Positions 26,207-39,803 of a stretch of 64,000 bases of DNA are shown here, piece by piece (position 1 is the stretch's first letter; each line of letters begins with the position of its first letter). This stretch comes from Aphis gossypii (taxonomy: Eukaryota; Arthropoda; Insecta; Hemiptera; Aphididae). Location: contig NC_065531.1 of NCBI RefSeq assembly GCF_020184175.1, positions 63,938,806 to 64,002,805 on the forward strand, in the 5' to 3' direction. The notes beneath the pieces are model-generated. The model saw only the letters and a program-made list of their open reading frames with translations. It did not search any database and was not told the DNA's origin. The position numbers and the translations under genes were made by a program.

Positions 26207-29200
26207 TTAAGTTTGGCTTGATCCATAAGTACCTGCCGGAGGTCTGTACATTTGTGGTAAGGTAAAGTGTTGTAATCTGTTAAATGCATATTTTCTGACA
26301 CCAGTATTTTTATATGCATTTTCTCTCCTACACCCCTCACTGAAAGACATAACATATTCAAATGGCATATTATGACAACTGTAAGTTTTTCTTATTTCTT
26401 ATTTTCATTATAATATACAAACAATTAAATATACCTTCTCATACAATCTAATGCTTGCTGAATTTCACTTTCTGCAAGTCCATATTCCAAATTTAAAATA
26501 GAACACTGTTCTAATGTAACAGACATGCCTGTTCGGTCTTTTGCACTTTTACAACTAGTAAATCTTAAACCTAAAGTTAAAAAAATTATTCAGGTTGAAA
26601 AACAAATTAATGAAAACAATACAATAAAAATAAAAGCATTGAGTAGATATAAAATGTAAAATAAAACCATAATATTTTTATCATAGATATTTTATATATT
26701 TTACCTTTTAAGCGGCGACACACTATAGCTGCTGTTTGCAGTATTTCTACATTTTTACTCTTATTGCTTTGTAATGAATCTTTCAAATTGCTCATTAATT
26801 CTGCAACAGAAGTGCCTTGCCGTTCACAATCACCATTACTGGATAGATTAAGTTTACGGTATCTTGAACAAAATTCATTTAATCTTTCAAAATTGTCAAT
26901 ATTGCTACTATCTTGTGGTTTTGTATTTCCAAGGTTTTCTGCAATAGTCGCCATTTCATTAATACCAATATTAAAAAAAACAGGTGTAACCCGAAATGGA
27001 GCAATATTTTTAGAAGGCAATAGAGACTGAATTAAATCAGGAACTGGTAATAAAACACATAAAGAATTCTTAGAACCCACGATTCGTGGCATGATTTCAT
27101 CTTTTGGATTTTCTCTACAAAAAAATATATTAATTATTAAATAAATTTATTTAGATTAATCTATAAATAATACCTAACAGCTTGCGATAATGGTAATAAG
27201 GTAAAGTTCACAGTAGCCAAATCTTCAATGGCAACAGCCATGTCACCCCACATATCAATTTCATTACCATAGTAACTCAATAGACATTCAAAAGAGGCTA
27301 AACAACCAATTGAAGACAAAACATACAGAAATTCAGGTTCAGGCTTTTGACACCACAATCTTGCCATTAAACCACTAACCAAAGCAGTTAACTAAAACAA
27401 AATTAAAAATAAGTGTTTTTTTAAGTATAATAGCAATTATTTATTTTAATTACCGCTTGTGAAAAACAAACATGTCTCCGGTAACGAACATTGCATGACC
27501 TTTCAGCTGAACGTTTATCTTCTTGTACTCTGAAAACACTATGCGTAAGTCTAGCAGTTTTTAAAAGTCCATCCATAGCTTGACGAAGTTTACGCATGCT
27601 TGGCTTTAATTCAGAACCCCAATCAGTCATAAGATTAAAATCAAGTCCTTCTGTAAACTTGTTTCTGGAAGGTAAACTAAACACATAAAATAATATATTT
27701 ATTTATTGAATAACTTAGTAAAAGATAAAATATAAATATAATCACTTGTTATTAGAAGTTTTTTGTGCTTCATTACCAGAAATTTGAGTCAATCTAGAAT
27801 CTAAGCTCACAGGTTGCTGAGAATTTGTTGGCTAAAATATTTTACAGTTATTATAAATACTAAATAACAATAATACTTTTGTCATATTGTATTATAATTT
27901 AAAGTATTATATAATTATAATTTAAAAGTATAGGTACATTTTTATACATTTGATATTATAGTTACCATAATATTAAAAAATAATTTGCATGATAAAAATA
28001 ATTTACCTGAACTGTTGATGAGTTTGAACGAAAACTACGACATCTTTGAGACCTCAACCTTACTGCTGGACTATTGCAACGGCCACATAAAAATTTAACT
28101 TTGCTCACAAGACACATGATACTTGCTTCAATATTCAACTGAGTAAGCTCCCAAGGTTCTGGTTCTTCAGTAGGCTTATAATAGTTAGCTGACGGTGAAT
28201 TACACATTGAATAAGTATCCAAAAATTGACCTGTTTTCATACCATTGCCGCTTTCATTAATGAGTGTATTTTCTTTAGAACCTAAAAATATTTCATTTAA
28301 ATATCTTTTTATAACATCTAAATTTATAAAATATACAGTGTAATGTAAAATTTGACAAATAGTATACCAGAAATATGGTTTACATCTTCTTGATTATTGT
28401 CCATTTCACCCTTAGATTCTGGAAATACAATAAACTGTTGTTGGTCTTCATTACCGCTCAAGTCATGTTCTTCTTGGATTTCTTTTGAATCAAACTTCAT
28501 AAAATTCCTCAAACATTTTGGACTTTCAGGAGTGTACAAATCCTCGGTATCTGGTGATTGTAAATCAAAATTTATCTGGCTTGCTATACGTTTAAATGGT
28601 GATACATGATAATTTGAAGTATCTTTCACAGATTCATTCTCATCACACAAGACAAGTGTCACTTTATGTTCTTCAATAAAATTTAAAGCTTCTTCAACAA
28701 GCTTTGGATCCCAAAGGCTTAGCAAAATACGAGTCTAAAAATTATAATGTTAAAATTATGTATAATATAATACATTTTAATCATGTAGGCTCAATAGGAT
28801 TAGCTATTTCATATATAATTAAGTGTAACAAATAGTAATTAATAATTAAGAGCAGCTGATAAAGTTTATAAATAACTTATAGCTTACAACAGCTATTTAA
28901 AATATTAAATACTGCCAAACAGTAGTGTCATCTGAAATACCAATGACAAATTTTTATAGAGTAGTATTTCTACCACCCACCCTAAACCATAAAAAGATTC
29001 ATTAACTCACCATCATTAATAACTGCTTTTTATAAGCAAATTTTCAAGTATCTGTTGATGCATAATGTTAGTACAAAAATTTATTCTTAACAATTTTAAG
29101 TCCAAAGTGTCTACACTCACCTACCCACCCACCTTCTTAAATTAACTACACCATTTGTCACGGTTTAACTATATTATTGCGCCACTTGTGCTTAACATCA

Positions 29201-32200
29201 AATATTTTAACAATGACTTTTAAGTATAATTACTTTAGATATCATATCATTACAAATTGGCATCATTCCTGAGGTTTGTTTGTCTTTAGCTAAATTTAAC
29301 AAACTTTTCATTGCATCTACTACCTCTCGTCTTAAAAGTTTAATTGCTTGAATTGCATCAAATGCCATAGTAATTTTACTACTAGCCATAGCATGACCAT
29401 TTGTTTTAAGAGGTGCTTCTTTGAGTTGTTGTAATAGTCTAAAAATATACATACATATATTACATATAAACAAAAACATAAACTTTTTTTTTCTTCAAAA
29501 TCCATTTTACTTTATCAATCCTCCAGTTTTAGACTTATGTGAATGTGCAGTAAATGCACCAACTGTTATTGTATCATAAAATCCACTTTTTTTTAATGTA
29601 TCATTTTGAACCCAAATGCGTTGTAAATGCAAGTTTGTTGGTGCAAACTCTAAAGAACGGTCGTTTTTACGAGAACTTGGTTTAAAATGAACCCCTAAAA
29701 AAAAAATAGAGTAATATAATGTTTATTTCACTATGATAAAGAAAATAATTAACATATAAATATGGATGAAATATACTTAAAATTATTTATCTATGAAACA
29801 GTCTATAAAAATAAAAATAAGCTAAGTAGTCAATAAAAAATATATTATAGTACTAGTAATTTAAGAAAATATTTCAATAAAATTAATACTTATCAAAGAA
29901 CATATAAATTTACCCTTTTGATTTTCCAGATTTTGTTTAGCTTGAGAATATAAATGTAATAATTGTAAATGTCGGTCAAGTAGTTCTACTTGTTTTGAAT
30001 GCCATGGTTCAGATAATTCACCCATTCCTGACACTTCTTGTAAAAGTTCTTTTTCTTCAAGGATCCATATGTTTCTAAGTACGATATTGGTTAATTTTCT
30101 CTTGTAATCTACTAACTTAGATGAGTAAATGCTTACAATAATTGTTGTGGTAGATAAAAGCATAACTTGCTTTCAGCCATTATTTCATAAACAGATATAT
30201 CACCCCTTAGACCAGAATGAAAACGATATGTCACAAATGATACATTATCAAATAATAAATATAGATAGTTCTGTAATGGAACACGTAATCTGGATCCAAG
30301 TCTTGGAGGTAATGATTGTGTTCTTCGATGATTTACCATCTATAATAATTAAGATAGGTATATATCATAAATATATTATAATAAATATTTTTTTAAATTA
30401 ACTTACGGGAAAGTTATGATTGTTATACATTAATGATTTACATGGCGTAGATTCTGTACTCATATTATGTCCAATCTGTTTATCTGGGCGACAAATCGTC
30501 ATGGACACAAAACCAATAATTTTATCTAAATCAGATGTAATACTTGGCGAAGACAGTGGCAAACGGACACGTTGTCCATTGTTTCCTGAATGAGTAGTTT
30601 CTAACAATGAGCTAAGTGTTATTTCACAATGTCCCATCTTCACTGCAGTTCCAGAAACACATTCCCGAACATCATAAACTGATACTCGAAGAATACAATC
30701 CTCAGTTAACCCATCACTGCGTTGTAACCATATAGTTCTCAAAAACGTTGGATTGCTATTATCAATGATTACTTCTGTATTAGCATAGTTTATCCAAACA
30801 TTTTCACTTGGTACACAAATTGATACAACAATGGCTGGATTTGGAGAACGTCCATGTCCATCACACATCAGATTATCACAAGAAAAACATATTTCGCACA
30901 ATGGTACTTTTGTTAGATCTAAAACATAGACATAGTCGGGTATAAAATATTATAGTAAAAAATTTAACTATTATAGTTTACTATACATATAATGTACTAA
31001 AATATACCTAGTTTAGGTTGATTTTTACGTAATCTCCACATATTAATATCTAAATCTGGTTTTCGTTTTTCTTCTAATTGCCTTCTTAAATTCAACAGTC
31101 TCGCCCGCATGATTTCGTAGCTTGCTTGTTTTATAGCTTCTAACCAAGAATCTCTTTCTAACTCAGTATGTGCGGCAATTTGTTGACAAATACCATTTTC
31201 AAAAACTATTAATTTAAATTATTAGTAATTATATTATGAACTACTAAAATAAATATAATTTTTGACTTGGAAAAATGTTACCTATTTGAAAGCTAAATGG
31301 CCCTTCTGGTGGAGACTCATCTAGTTGTACAGAATAATTTTGAAGAACAATAACACCTAGTAAATCTGATAGCTGATCATGAGACTTAAGATAAAATAAT
31401 AAATTTCCTCTTAAACGACACCAACGCTCAAAATTAGCTTAAAAAAATAAAATAAAACATATATAAGTATTTTCAATGAAATATTTTGAACTTAAATTTG
31501 GTTTTAAGGTATTTAACACATGGTAGCTATTTAAGTAAAATTTATAGAACCAAATGTATTATTTTGAATACTATACAATATATTATTATAATAGCATTTA
31601 ACATTAAAAACAAAGATAATTATAGTAATAAATAATAATATTATGAAATTAATTAAAGAAATATATTTTTATTTTTCAATGTTAGATAAATTTATAATAG
31701 TCTACACTTAACTCTGATAACTCAAAATTTAAATCAAAATAATTAAACTAATAAATATATGTTCATAGGTGTGTATACGGGTATGGCTGATTGAATTATA
31801 AACATTAAACACATCTGGATATACACAGAGTTTTTAATGTGGGTACTCTCAGATGATGGTTCCATAAAAGATACATATAATATAAAAATAAGATATTTAA
31901 GATAAATAAAAATGTATTTTTTAATGTGTATATTCAAATTTTAATTTAATTAAGAAAATATTTTAAAGTAAGTAAATTATAGCTTATTTATCAAAAAATT
32001 CAGCCCACTCCTGTAAATATATTGTATAAAGAGTACATCAATATATTATTCACAGTATATTATAATATAATAATATATTATTCGTAGATTTAAATATATA
32101 AAAATCATCCTCACCTGTAAAATGAGAAAGGCTTATAGGTATAATATTATTTTCATTCAGAATTATACAAGAAAAATAATGAAAATATAAAATTATTGTA

Positions 32201-34428
32201 TTAGTTACATTAATAATTTTACCTTGAGCTTTAACATAAAAAATTAACACTTATCAACATGCAGGGTTCAAAGATTATTTCAACATAAATAAACAATTAA
32301 CTGTTAGGTTGGCTAGTAATGGGTTGCACATGGATACAATATCATGCAACAATACATAAGTCTCATGCTAAATATTAATGGAAACTAAATGTACAGTCTG
32401 CTTATAATACAAAGGTGGGAATAACTGTTTCATAAACATTTTATTAATTAAGTTCACAATTTCCCTACACTTAATCAAATTTATTGTTCAGCCATTAAAA
32501 GCCAACCACAAAAAATAATATTTAATTTGAACTTATAATCAATTAAACAATTAAATAAGTACAATATATGTACACATAGACATAACATTTTTTTTATATG
32601 ATTACTAGATTAGTTTATTTAGGTATAACATCTAAATTAAATTTCCTTTACTGCCATCTTAGATTTGGATTTGCATGCATTTAGCATACATAAACTATAC
32701 AAATTTTATTTTGCAATATAATAAACCAAATTATTTTAAACAAAATACAGGTATATTTTTTCATTGTTCTATCATACCTCATATTTTTTTTTATATCATA
32801 TAATTATTAAATTATTCTAAATGCTAATAATCATATACCTTTATGTGATCCGCCATAACAGTTCAAATCGCTTAGACGTTCTCGCTTTTTGCTTCGTTTT
32901 GAATCTCTCTCTGAAATTGTTTAAATAAATCTAATAGTCTAAAAATCAATTATGATTAAAAAAACATAAGACCTCCAGTATCTTAAACAAAACAAAAACA
33001 AATAATTCAAAATGCAATAATTAGATTTTCTTTTGTTAAATGCTAAAATAGCACAACTCACAACCTTAGAAATCCACACGTAGAGTACAATTTCAAAAAT
33101 ATTTTTTTCTCCTTTATAGAAATCATCATAAAATTCTATTTTTAGTTTGCCATAATATTTCAGTAATAAGAGTGTTGATTAATATTTTTACTCAAATTGA
33201 TTTTTATACTTTTTACTTTAGATCTGCTGGGCTATAAGTTTGTATTATAGTTTTTTAAAAATGCAACAAATGAATAAAATTGTATCCATAATATTACATT
33301 TTAAACACAAAATTATATTATAATATCTTTAATTGTTTAAAATTTTCTCATTTTATAGTTTTTTCTATCCAAATTCAATAATATAATTCTTTAAATAAAT
33401 TAAAAATTATAATTATAAAAAAAACAAAACAATGCATTCAATAAATTTATAATGCCATACAAAAATATTGTGTAGATATCAACTTTTTACTAAAAAAATT
33501 TGTTAGAAAATTGCATTAGTTATTCAAATACAAAGCTTTATCCCACAAACACAAATAAGTAAAGTTGCTTACTGCATGAAATTTTGAATGAAGAAACTAC
33601 CCATTAGTGACACTTCTGCAATGTTCTAAAAAATGGAATTTAAAATTATTTAATGATAAAACAATAAATGAATTATATTGTTATCATAAAACATAGATAA
33701 TTTTACAGGCTTTAGCTATGAATGGATTATTATTAGTTGATGTATATTGAATTTGATTATAGTAGTAACATTACGTCATATTATTATCGATCTCAATTTT
33801 ATCTTGCGAGTACTTATTTTAATCATTTATCATAATAATAACAACAATAAATGTACAAATAACTTACCTACTCATAACTATATTTATGTATACTGTTTTT
33901 TTTTTATCTGAACTTTTGTTTAAGAAGTTTTTACATAGATAAAATAATTATATTAATTCCGGTTATGTTATATATTTTCAGTTATTTCAAAATTGGTCAA
34001 TATGTTTTTATACACAATGTTATATGGTTTAAATTCAAGACTTATAAATATAATTAAATCAATACAATTACAATGATATTAATGTAAAAGTACTAAATTG
34101 TGTCATGCAAAATTACAAACAATAATGAAATCAAAACACACAATTCATACATAAACATGCCAAGCTTTATGTAAACTATGCCAATATTAGATTATAACAG
34201 TAAGTCTCTAAGGGTATATGAATGGTAAGTTTGTATTTTGTTACATTTTATTTTAATTTTTTACTTATACATTTCTAAAACCCAATCAATACTCACTCTC
34301 AGTTCTTCTAAAAAAACCTTCTTGACGTTCGCGTACAAATAGCAGCCCTTCTTTGTCAAATTTATTAGATGGTTGTTGTGCCAATGTGATCATCTCCTGT
34401 TTATTGAAACGCATTTCATTTGTTGGGC
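26207..34428 (-). CDS. Inositol 3,4-bisphosphate 4-phosphatase (INPP4 family) with N-terminal PH-like domain
   Basis: The enzyme removes the 4-phosphate of PtdIns(3,4)P2 and so dampens PI3-kinase signalling on membranes. Coding exons 5'->3': 34428-34297 (ATG at 34414), 32910-32839, 31437-31282, 31205-31008, 30918-30407, 30339-30137, 30074-29914, 29694-29511, 29438-29234, 28734-28368, 28281-28007, 27831-27746, 27676-27454, 27391-27174, 27114-26705, 26570-26435, 26339-26207; 1218 aa. Domains: PH-like (about 64-175, WCRLRGNLLFYLKSHD...WLEAI), C2 (about 187-330, CDNLMCDGHGRSPNP), and the catalytic C-terminus with the CX5R signature CKSAKDR (Cys1136, Arg1142). It ends with the family-typical RKYAFN...YRPPAGTYG. 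All catalytic residues I can recognise are intact. The 5' end is least certain: the first exon opens in frame upstream of the ATG, and a weak extra exon at 34627-34561 is possible. Confidence 0.93.
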
Positions 34429-34814
34429 CTAAAAATTTGACAAGTCAAATGTTGTGCGTGGAAACCATATTTGAATACTAACCGACAAGTCTACCGGGTA
34501 AATTGCATGTAAAAAATACAATAGTCAACCATGTTTGTTAGGTGTCCACTGGTTTTTGACTTGATACAGTGAAGAGCTGTATTGTCAACCAAAACGAATT
34601 TCCATTTGCAGCTTCCGCTAATGACATCTCTACTTTGAATGTTACGAAAATAACATTATGTATAGAAACGGTAAAATTGTATCTGTATAAGTAAAGACTA
34701 AATATTAAATAATTAAGAACAGAAATTAAAATTTGAATAGGAACCTATTGAAATAAATATTATTATTTTCGTTTCAGATTATGAGTGAAACGATGAATAT
34801 TTTTTACTTTCATC
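34429..34814. promoter_or_regulatory. 5' flank of the INPP4 gene
   Basis: This short gap lies between the first recognised INPP4 exon and the inverted CP110-derived duplication. It should hold the INPP4 promoter and 5' untranslated region. A minus-strand ATG at 34627 opens a 29-codon ORF that could be an untested upstream exon. No core promoter motif is convincing. Confidence 0.4.
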
Positions 34815-35510
34815 TTGTGATAACGACTAAAGCGTATGACGTTGATAACGAAGTTTCTTCTAGGACCATAGATAATAATGAACATTTTAAATTATTAGGG
34901 AAAGCGACAGAACTACAGGAGTACAAAAAAATGAGATATTTTTTTATAGACGAAAATTGTACCGAACATCGATCTCAAAAATTTAAAAAAAAAAATCAAT
35001 AATTTCATCAATTAAATTTAGTACCTAAACTAAAGTACACAAATATTAATTTTCTCCTTTAAATTGTTCATAATTAAATTATTTATTCATTACGGCGTTA
35101 AGAACGGATATGTACTTGTCCTGTATTAAAATATTTGGCGTTCCAATTGTTCCGCCACTTGTAAGTACATTTTAAATATTTCTACAGAGTTCGTTATCGT
35201 TAAAATAATTATTATTTTCATGTATTTTAATCACTTGTTTAAATATTTAATTATATTAGGTAGCTTACCCGCTAGCTTGGATGGTGGAGTAATGATTACC
35301 AGTATAGGTAGGTACTAGGTAGGTACAGAAATGCAAGAAATTGAAAATTATGAATCCCCTACTACAGTGTTAAAAGAACCTGTTTAAAATTATGTAAATA
35401 ATATTAACAAAATTGCAATATTTAATGGGATAAAAACTGATGGTTCAATTTCTCCTGAAACACCAACATTAATATCTAAAGAAGACGAGCATAATTTTAA
35501 TGATAATTCT
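34815..35510 (+). pseudogene. Inverted partial duplicate of the CP110-like gene (promoter, exon 1, start of exon 2)
   Basis: The stretch aligns to the minus strand of about 12320-10810. Matching parts are the 5' flank (34815-35095), exon 1 (35096-35164, 5 differences in 69 bases by eye), the first 100 bases of intron 1 and part of exon 2 (from about 35277). It cannot make CP110: the start codon has become ACG, most of intron 1 plus about the first 28 codons of exon 2 are deleted, a roughly 20-bp insertion containing repeated GGTAGGTA follows, and an in-frame TAA interrupts the exon-2 homology near 35386. It retains intron sequence, so it is a DNA-level duplication and not a retrocopy. It lies head-to-head with the INPP4 gene. 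The ORF at 34781-35002 is within the copied promoter and has no coding counterpart in the parent. Confidence 0.9.
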
Positions 35511-38500
35511 TTATTATCTATACCTAGAACGATAAAGAAATTTTGATTTGATTTTTGAAATATTACACGTTATACATAAATTACATATTTCTGAAAACTA
35601 AATCGGCCGTATTATCCTATTCCTACATTCTTGTGGTAACCGGACAATTTCCCCCCCGGACATTTTCCTCCCATTTTTTCTTTAATGTTTACCTATTATT
35701 TAATAATTTAATATTATTTATTATTTAATAAGAAATTTTTTTTTCATAAATATAATCAATTATAGTATTATACTATAATTAACTTTATAAGTTTATACTA
35801 TAAATTACATTTTTTTTTTTTCATAAATATAATAAAACGTAAAAAAAATTGTATATAAGTAAAATTGGTTAAAAATTGTAGGAGAATCTTATCTTAATAG
35901 TCTAAATCATAAAATTAAGATAGTTTTTGACAACCCAGCAATTGATTGGGTTTTAGATACAATTTTAGATTTCAATGTTACTATTGTCCACTAAAATTGT
36001 CCACCATTCATTCTTGTCATATAAAATACGATGTAAATATCATAATATTATGTCAAATGTCAGTGTAGAATGCAGATATATTTATGTATCTATTTATACC
36101 GTTTACGGCTTTACGCCTACAGGCTAAGGACACAACCAAGTTGTAGTGACGTATCTAAATATTCAGAGGACAACAGTTGTATAAAACACCAATACCTTTA
36201 GAGTAATTCACTATCACCCAAGGTCTAATAGTATACGTGACCCCCTTTTACCTTATTCAATGGACAATGATGCATTTATTCTAATTTTGATTTTTGAAAT
36301 TTTTAAGTATAGATAATTAAAGTCTATACTTTCAAAAATGCATTAGTCATTACAAATCATATACTTTTTTTCATTCAAACAAGAATCACCTTTTTTTGCA
36401 TTGGGTATGATTAAAAAGATTAAATATGAAATATTTGTAATTATGCGGAGGGTTGTGAATTAGAAAGTTTATATTTTGTTTGTGTTGGATTTCTTTGCTA
36501 CGCCTCATAACTGGATCCCCACGCGTATCTATGTCCAAATGGGTTTTAACAAAGTTTTATACAGAAATAATTTTGTTTTTGTATTAAGCTCAAAGTATTT
36601 ACATTTACCGAGTAGGGATTGATTGTAGTAATTTTCGTCATGAGTTTAAGAGGATTTATTTCTTTTTTATTTGATCTGCCCAGCTGGTTAGTCGTTGATC
36701 TAGATTCAAGAAACGAATTATTATAAATTTTCAAATATTGTCTAAGAATACGAGTAACTATTTAAAAATTTAAAATTTGAATGAATACATAGGTACTAAG
36801 TAAAAATTTCTTTCTGAATGACCAGAGTACCAGACATTATCCTTGCAGTTTGTTTTTCTAATCATGCACTCTTTATAAAATCGACGATAACTCACCCACA
36901 GAAGCGTGTTGGTGTTTTTATATTTTCTAAAATAATTAATACGAAAATATTTTTTTTAAGTATTAACAATAGACTATAGTCTATACTACTATACATTTAT
37001 TTAATACCTATATAGGTATACAATATACATAAAGATATTAAACGTTACTGCCTAATTGGCTCAGTCTATTTGAAATACGAAAACATTGAGGATATACTAT
37101 ACCTATACTATATATAAAACCTAATCTACGTAGGTATACCTGTTTATAAAAATAATTAGGCCTCAAAATAGTTTTTATATTTTACACACAGGCATCTAAT
37201 CAGTATCAGAATTCCCTTTAGAAAAGTGAATAATGCTTAATATAATTTTTAAAAATATCGAAGTATAAAAATGTAATATATTTATTTTGAAAAATGTTTT
37301 ATTTTATTGCATAAAATTATGTAAAACATATAAAAATACCTAGGTATATATATTTTATTCTTCGTCTTTATAAAGAAATAGTATACCTATATTACATTAT
37401 TAAATACAATATAATTTGGTAAAAATAATATAATATAGAGCAAAATGTATTTTTATTATTGAAGTATAATAAGCCAAATAAGTAGCCAGTAGGCATTTCA
37501 TACTTTCACGCATCATGTTAGATAGGTACCTACTATTTGAGTGAATAACATATAGTTTATTCACTGCCATTGAAGTGTCAAATTGTTTTTATTTAATTAT
37601 AATATTTAAATATATTAAATACATTTTGAATGGAAACTTTTAAATACAACAAATCTGGTAAAAAAATATGAGTACCTATAGATAATGCAGCCTGCAGGTC
37701 AGTTGACCTCCGCCAAGAAGATTTAGTTGACAGTTGACACTCGCCACTTATATCTCTCGTGTTTTCGATATTATAAAATGTATATACTGCAGTTTTGGCC
37801 ACCTTCATAGTTTTTTATTATTTATTGCATATTATATTTATTCATGTATGAATGTTCATGATATATAATTTTTTTACGATTTATTTATTCATATTATTTA
37901 TCTATTTTAAATTTGTATGTATAATCTATGAATAAAAGTATTATTAACCATACATTTTTGTACGAATTATTGATTATTTATTATAACATCGAAAACGGGA
38001 TAGAGATGTAAGTACGTCAATTAAACCTAACCTTCTTATTAACGGGGCTCAACTAGACCAGTATCAAAATAAGTTTTAAAGCCTTAAAGAATACACGTAT
38101 ATTGTATAATATAGTAAAATACAAATGTAAAAATTATTTTACATCGAAATAATCAACTAAAAATAGGTACTACAAATTGTCTTGGAACAATATAATCACT
38201 ACAGTATCCTGGAAACCGAACCTTCCGTGACATCAAAACTTAATTTTCTTGAGAGCCAATACAAAGTAAATGTCAGCTGAATCAAAAATTAAATTAGCTG
38301 CAAACTGCAAAGTGCAAAGCCTTATGAAATCCTGTGCAAATCCAATTGAGATTTATGATCAATCTTTAACTGCTTCAAGGTGTTTCTAAATTAGATAATA
38401 ATATGATATTATCAATAATTGATAAATGATTAATATTAATAATTTGATATCAAACATTTTTTTAAGGAATATATTTTTAATTTTCAAAAATTATTCTTTT

Positions 38501-39803
38501 TTCCTTCCTCTTGGTCTTTTTTACCGATTACTATAAAATGTTTACATAGAAAAAAAATAATAATTTTTATTTAGTTACAACTAAGGTTTATAAAAATTGA
38601 AAATGATCATTCTGTTCAAAAAAATTATAATTATCCTATATCCAAATCCAAATAATATTTTTTATACAATAAATATTCTTTATTTAAATTAATATACCAA
38701 ATAGATGGTTTAATGGTTACATACTTTTATAATAACATTTTTTTTTGTATTATTTATTCTAACAGTTAGTCTGACTTCTAAGTACAATTTTGAAAAATAA
38801 ACTAAATAATATTGAATTTTAGTTATTATTATCATTAGACATACAGGTTAGTTATTATTTATTAATTATTATATTATAAAATTATTCCTAGCATTACTTT
38901 GTGTACATTATTATAACATAATATTCAGTTTTAATTTATAATTATTGTTTGGGTATGAGTTTTACATTTGATTATTTATTCATTTTTTAAAAAAATTTTT
39001 AGATTTTGATTCTGAACGGACTACAGAATGATAAATCTATTGATTTTACAATACTGCTTTATTATTTATTTATTAATATTTTGTGCTGTCATCAAATATT
39101 GGAGTAGTAAAATTGCTTCAATTTTCAACTCTGCAAGTAGTTTCTATTTGGGAAGATACATTTTATGAATGATTTATAATTATAAACTTTTGAATTCTTA
39201 ACATAGGTAGTTCATTAAAATCAAAAATATTTTTATAGCTAAGGATAGTATATTTAATGAATGGTTAACCATTTCATTAATGGTTTTCTTAAATAGTCTA
39301 TATTGTAAAAAATATATAGGTATTTTAAATTTAAATTTTGATGAAATTAACAAAATTTGAGTAACAAATACACAGGTAAGCTTAACATTAATAACATATC
39401 ATTATATTTTATATACATAATTATATTTCTAAGAGCATTATTATAGGCAAAAATATATTTAGCATACTGTTTTTTAAAATAAATTCATTTATTAGCAGTT
39501 TAAATAAATCATAAAACATACATATACTCTGTTCAACGAGAGTTTACTTGAAACCTTTTTGTATACCAAAGTAGAAAGTTATTACTTATATTTTTCTCTC
39601 TCTCTTTTAATTTCATAAACATTATAGCTGAACACAAATATTAAGTGTGTTAATATATTTTTTATACTTACAAAATTTGTATACAATATAAGTTAAATAT
39701 GTATATTTTAATATTTTTCAATAATTTCTAATAAACAATACAATATACATAAATATATTGAACACATAAAATATATCAGTACATTTTATTTATAGTAAAA
39801 ATC
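35511..39803. other. Gene-free AT-rich stretch with transposon debris
   Basis: About 4.3 kb without a recognisable gene. Short GC-richer islands (35635-35690, 36100-36250, 36480-36540) look like decayed repeats but have no clear ends. A 39-codon ORF at 38270-38389 (+) and a 71-codon ORF at 37593-37808 (-) show no domain I know. No RNA gene is seen. Confidence 0.5.
39785..39790 (-). terminator. Polyadenylation signal of the TLS1/C9orf78 gene
   Basis: An AATAAA hexamer on the minus strand lies 13 bases past the stop codon, implying a very short 3' untranslated region if used. Confidence 0.45.

Noticed and set aside
31743..32250. Two minus-strand ORFs in an INPP4 intron
   Set aside because: Ile/Tyr-rich low-complexity translations; flanking exons join in phase without them.
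34781..35002. 73-aa ORF ahead of the CP110 pseudogene
   Set aside because: The homologous parental promoter is not open in this frame, so it is fortuitous in copied promoter DNA.
37593..37808. 71-aa minus-strand ORF
   Set aside because: No splice context, no family resemblance, AT-rich ends; treated as chance.
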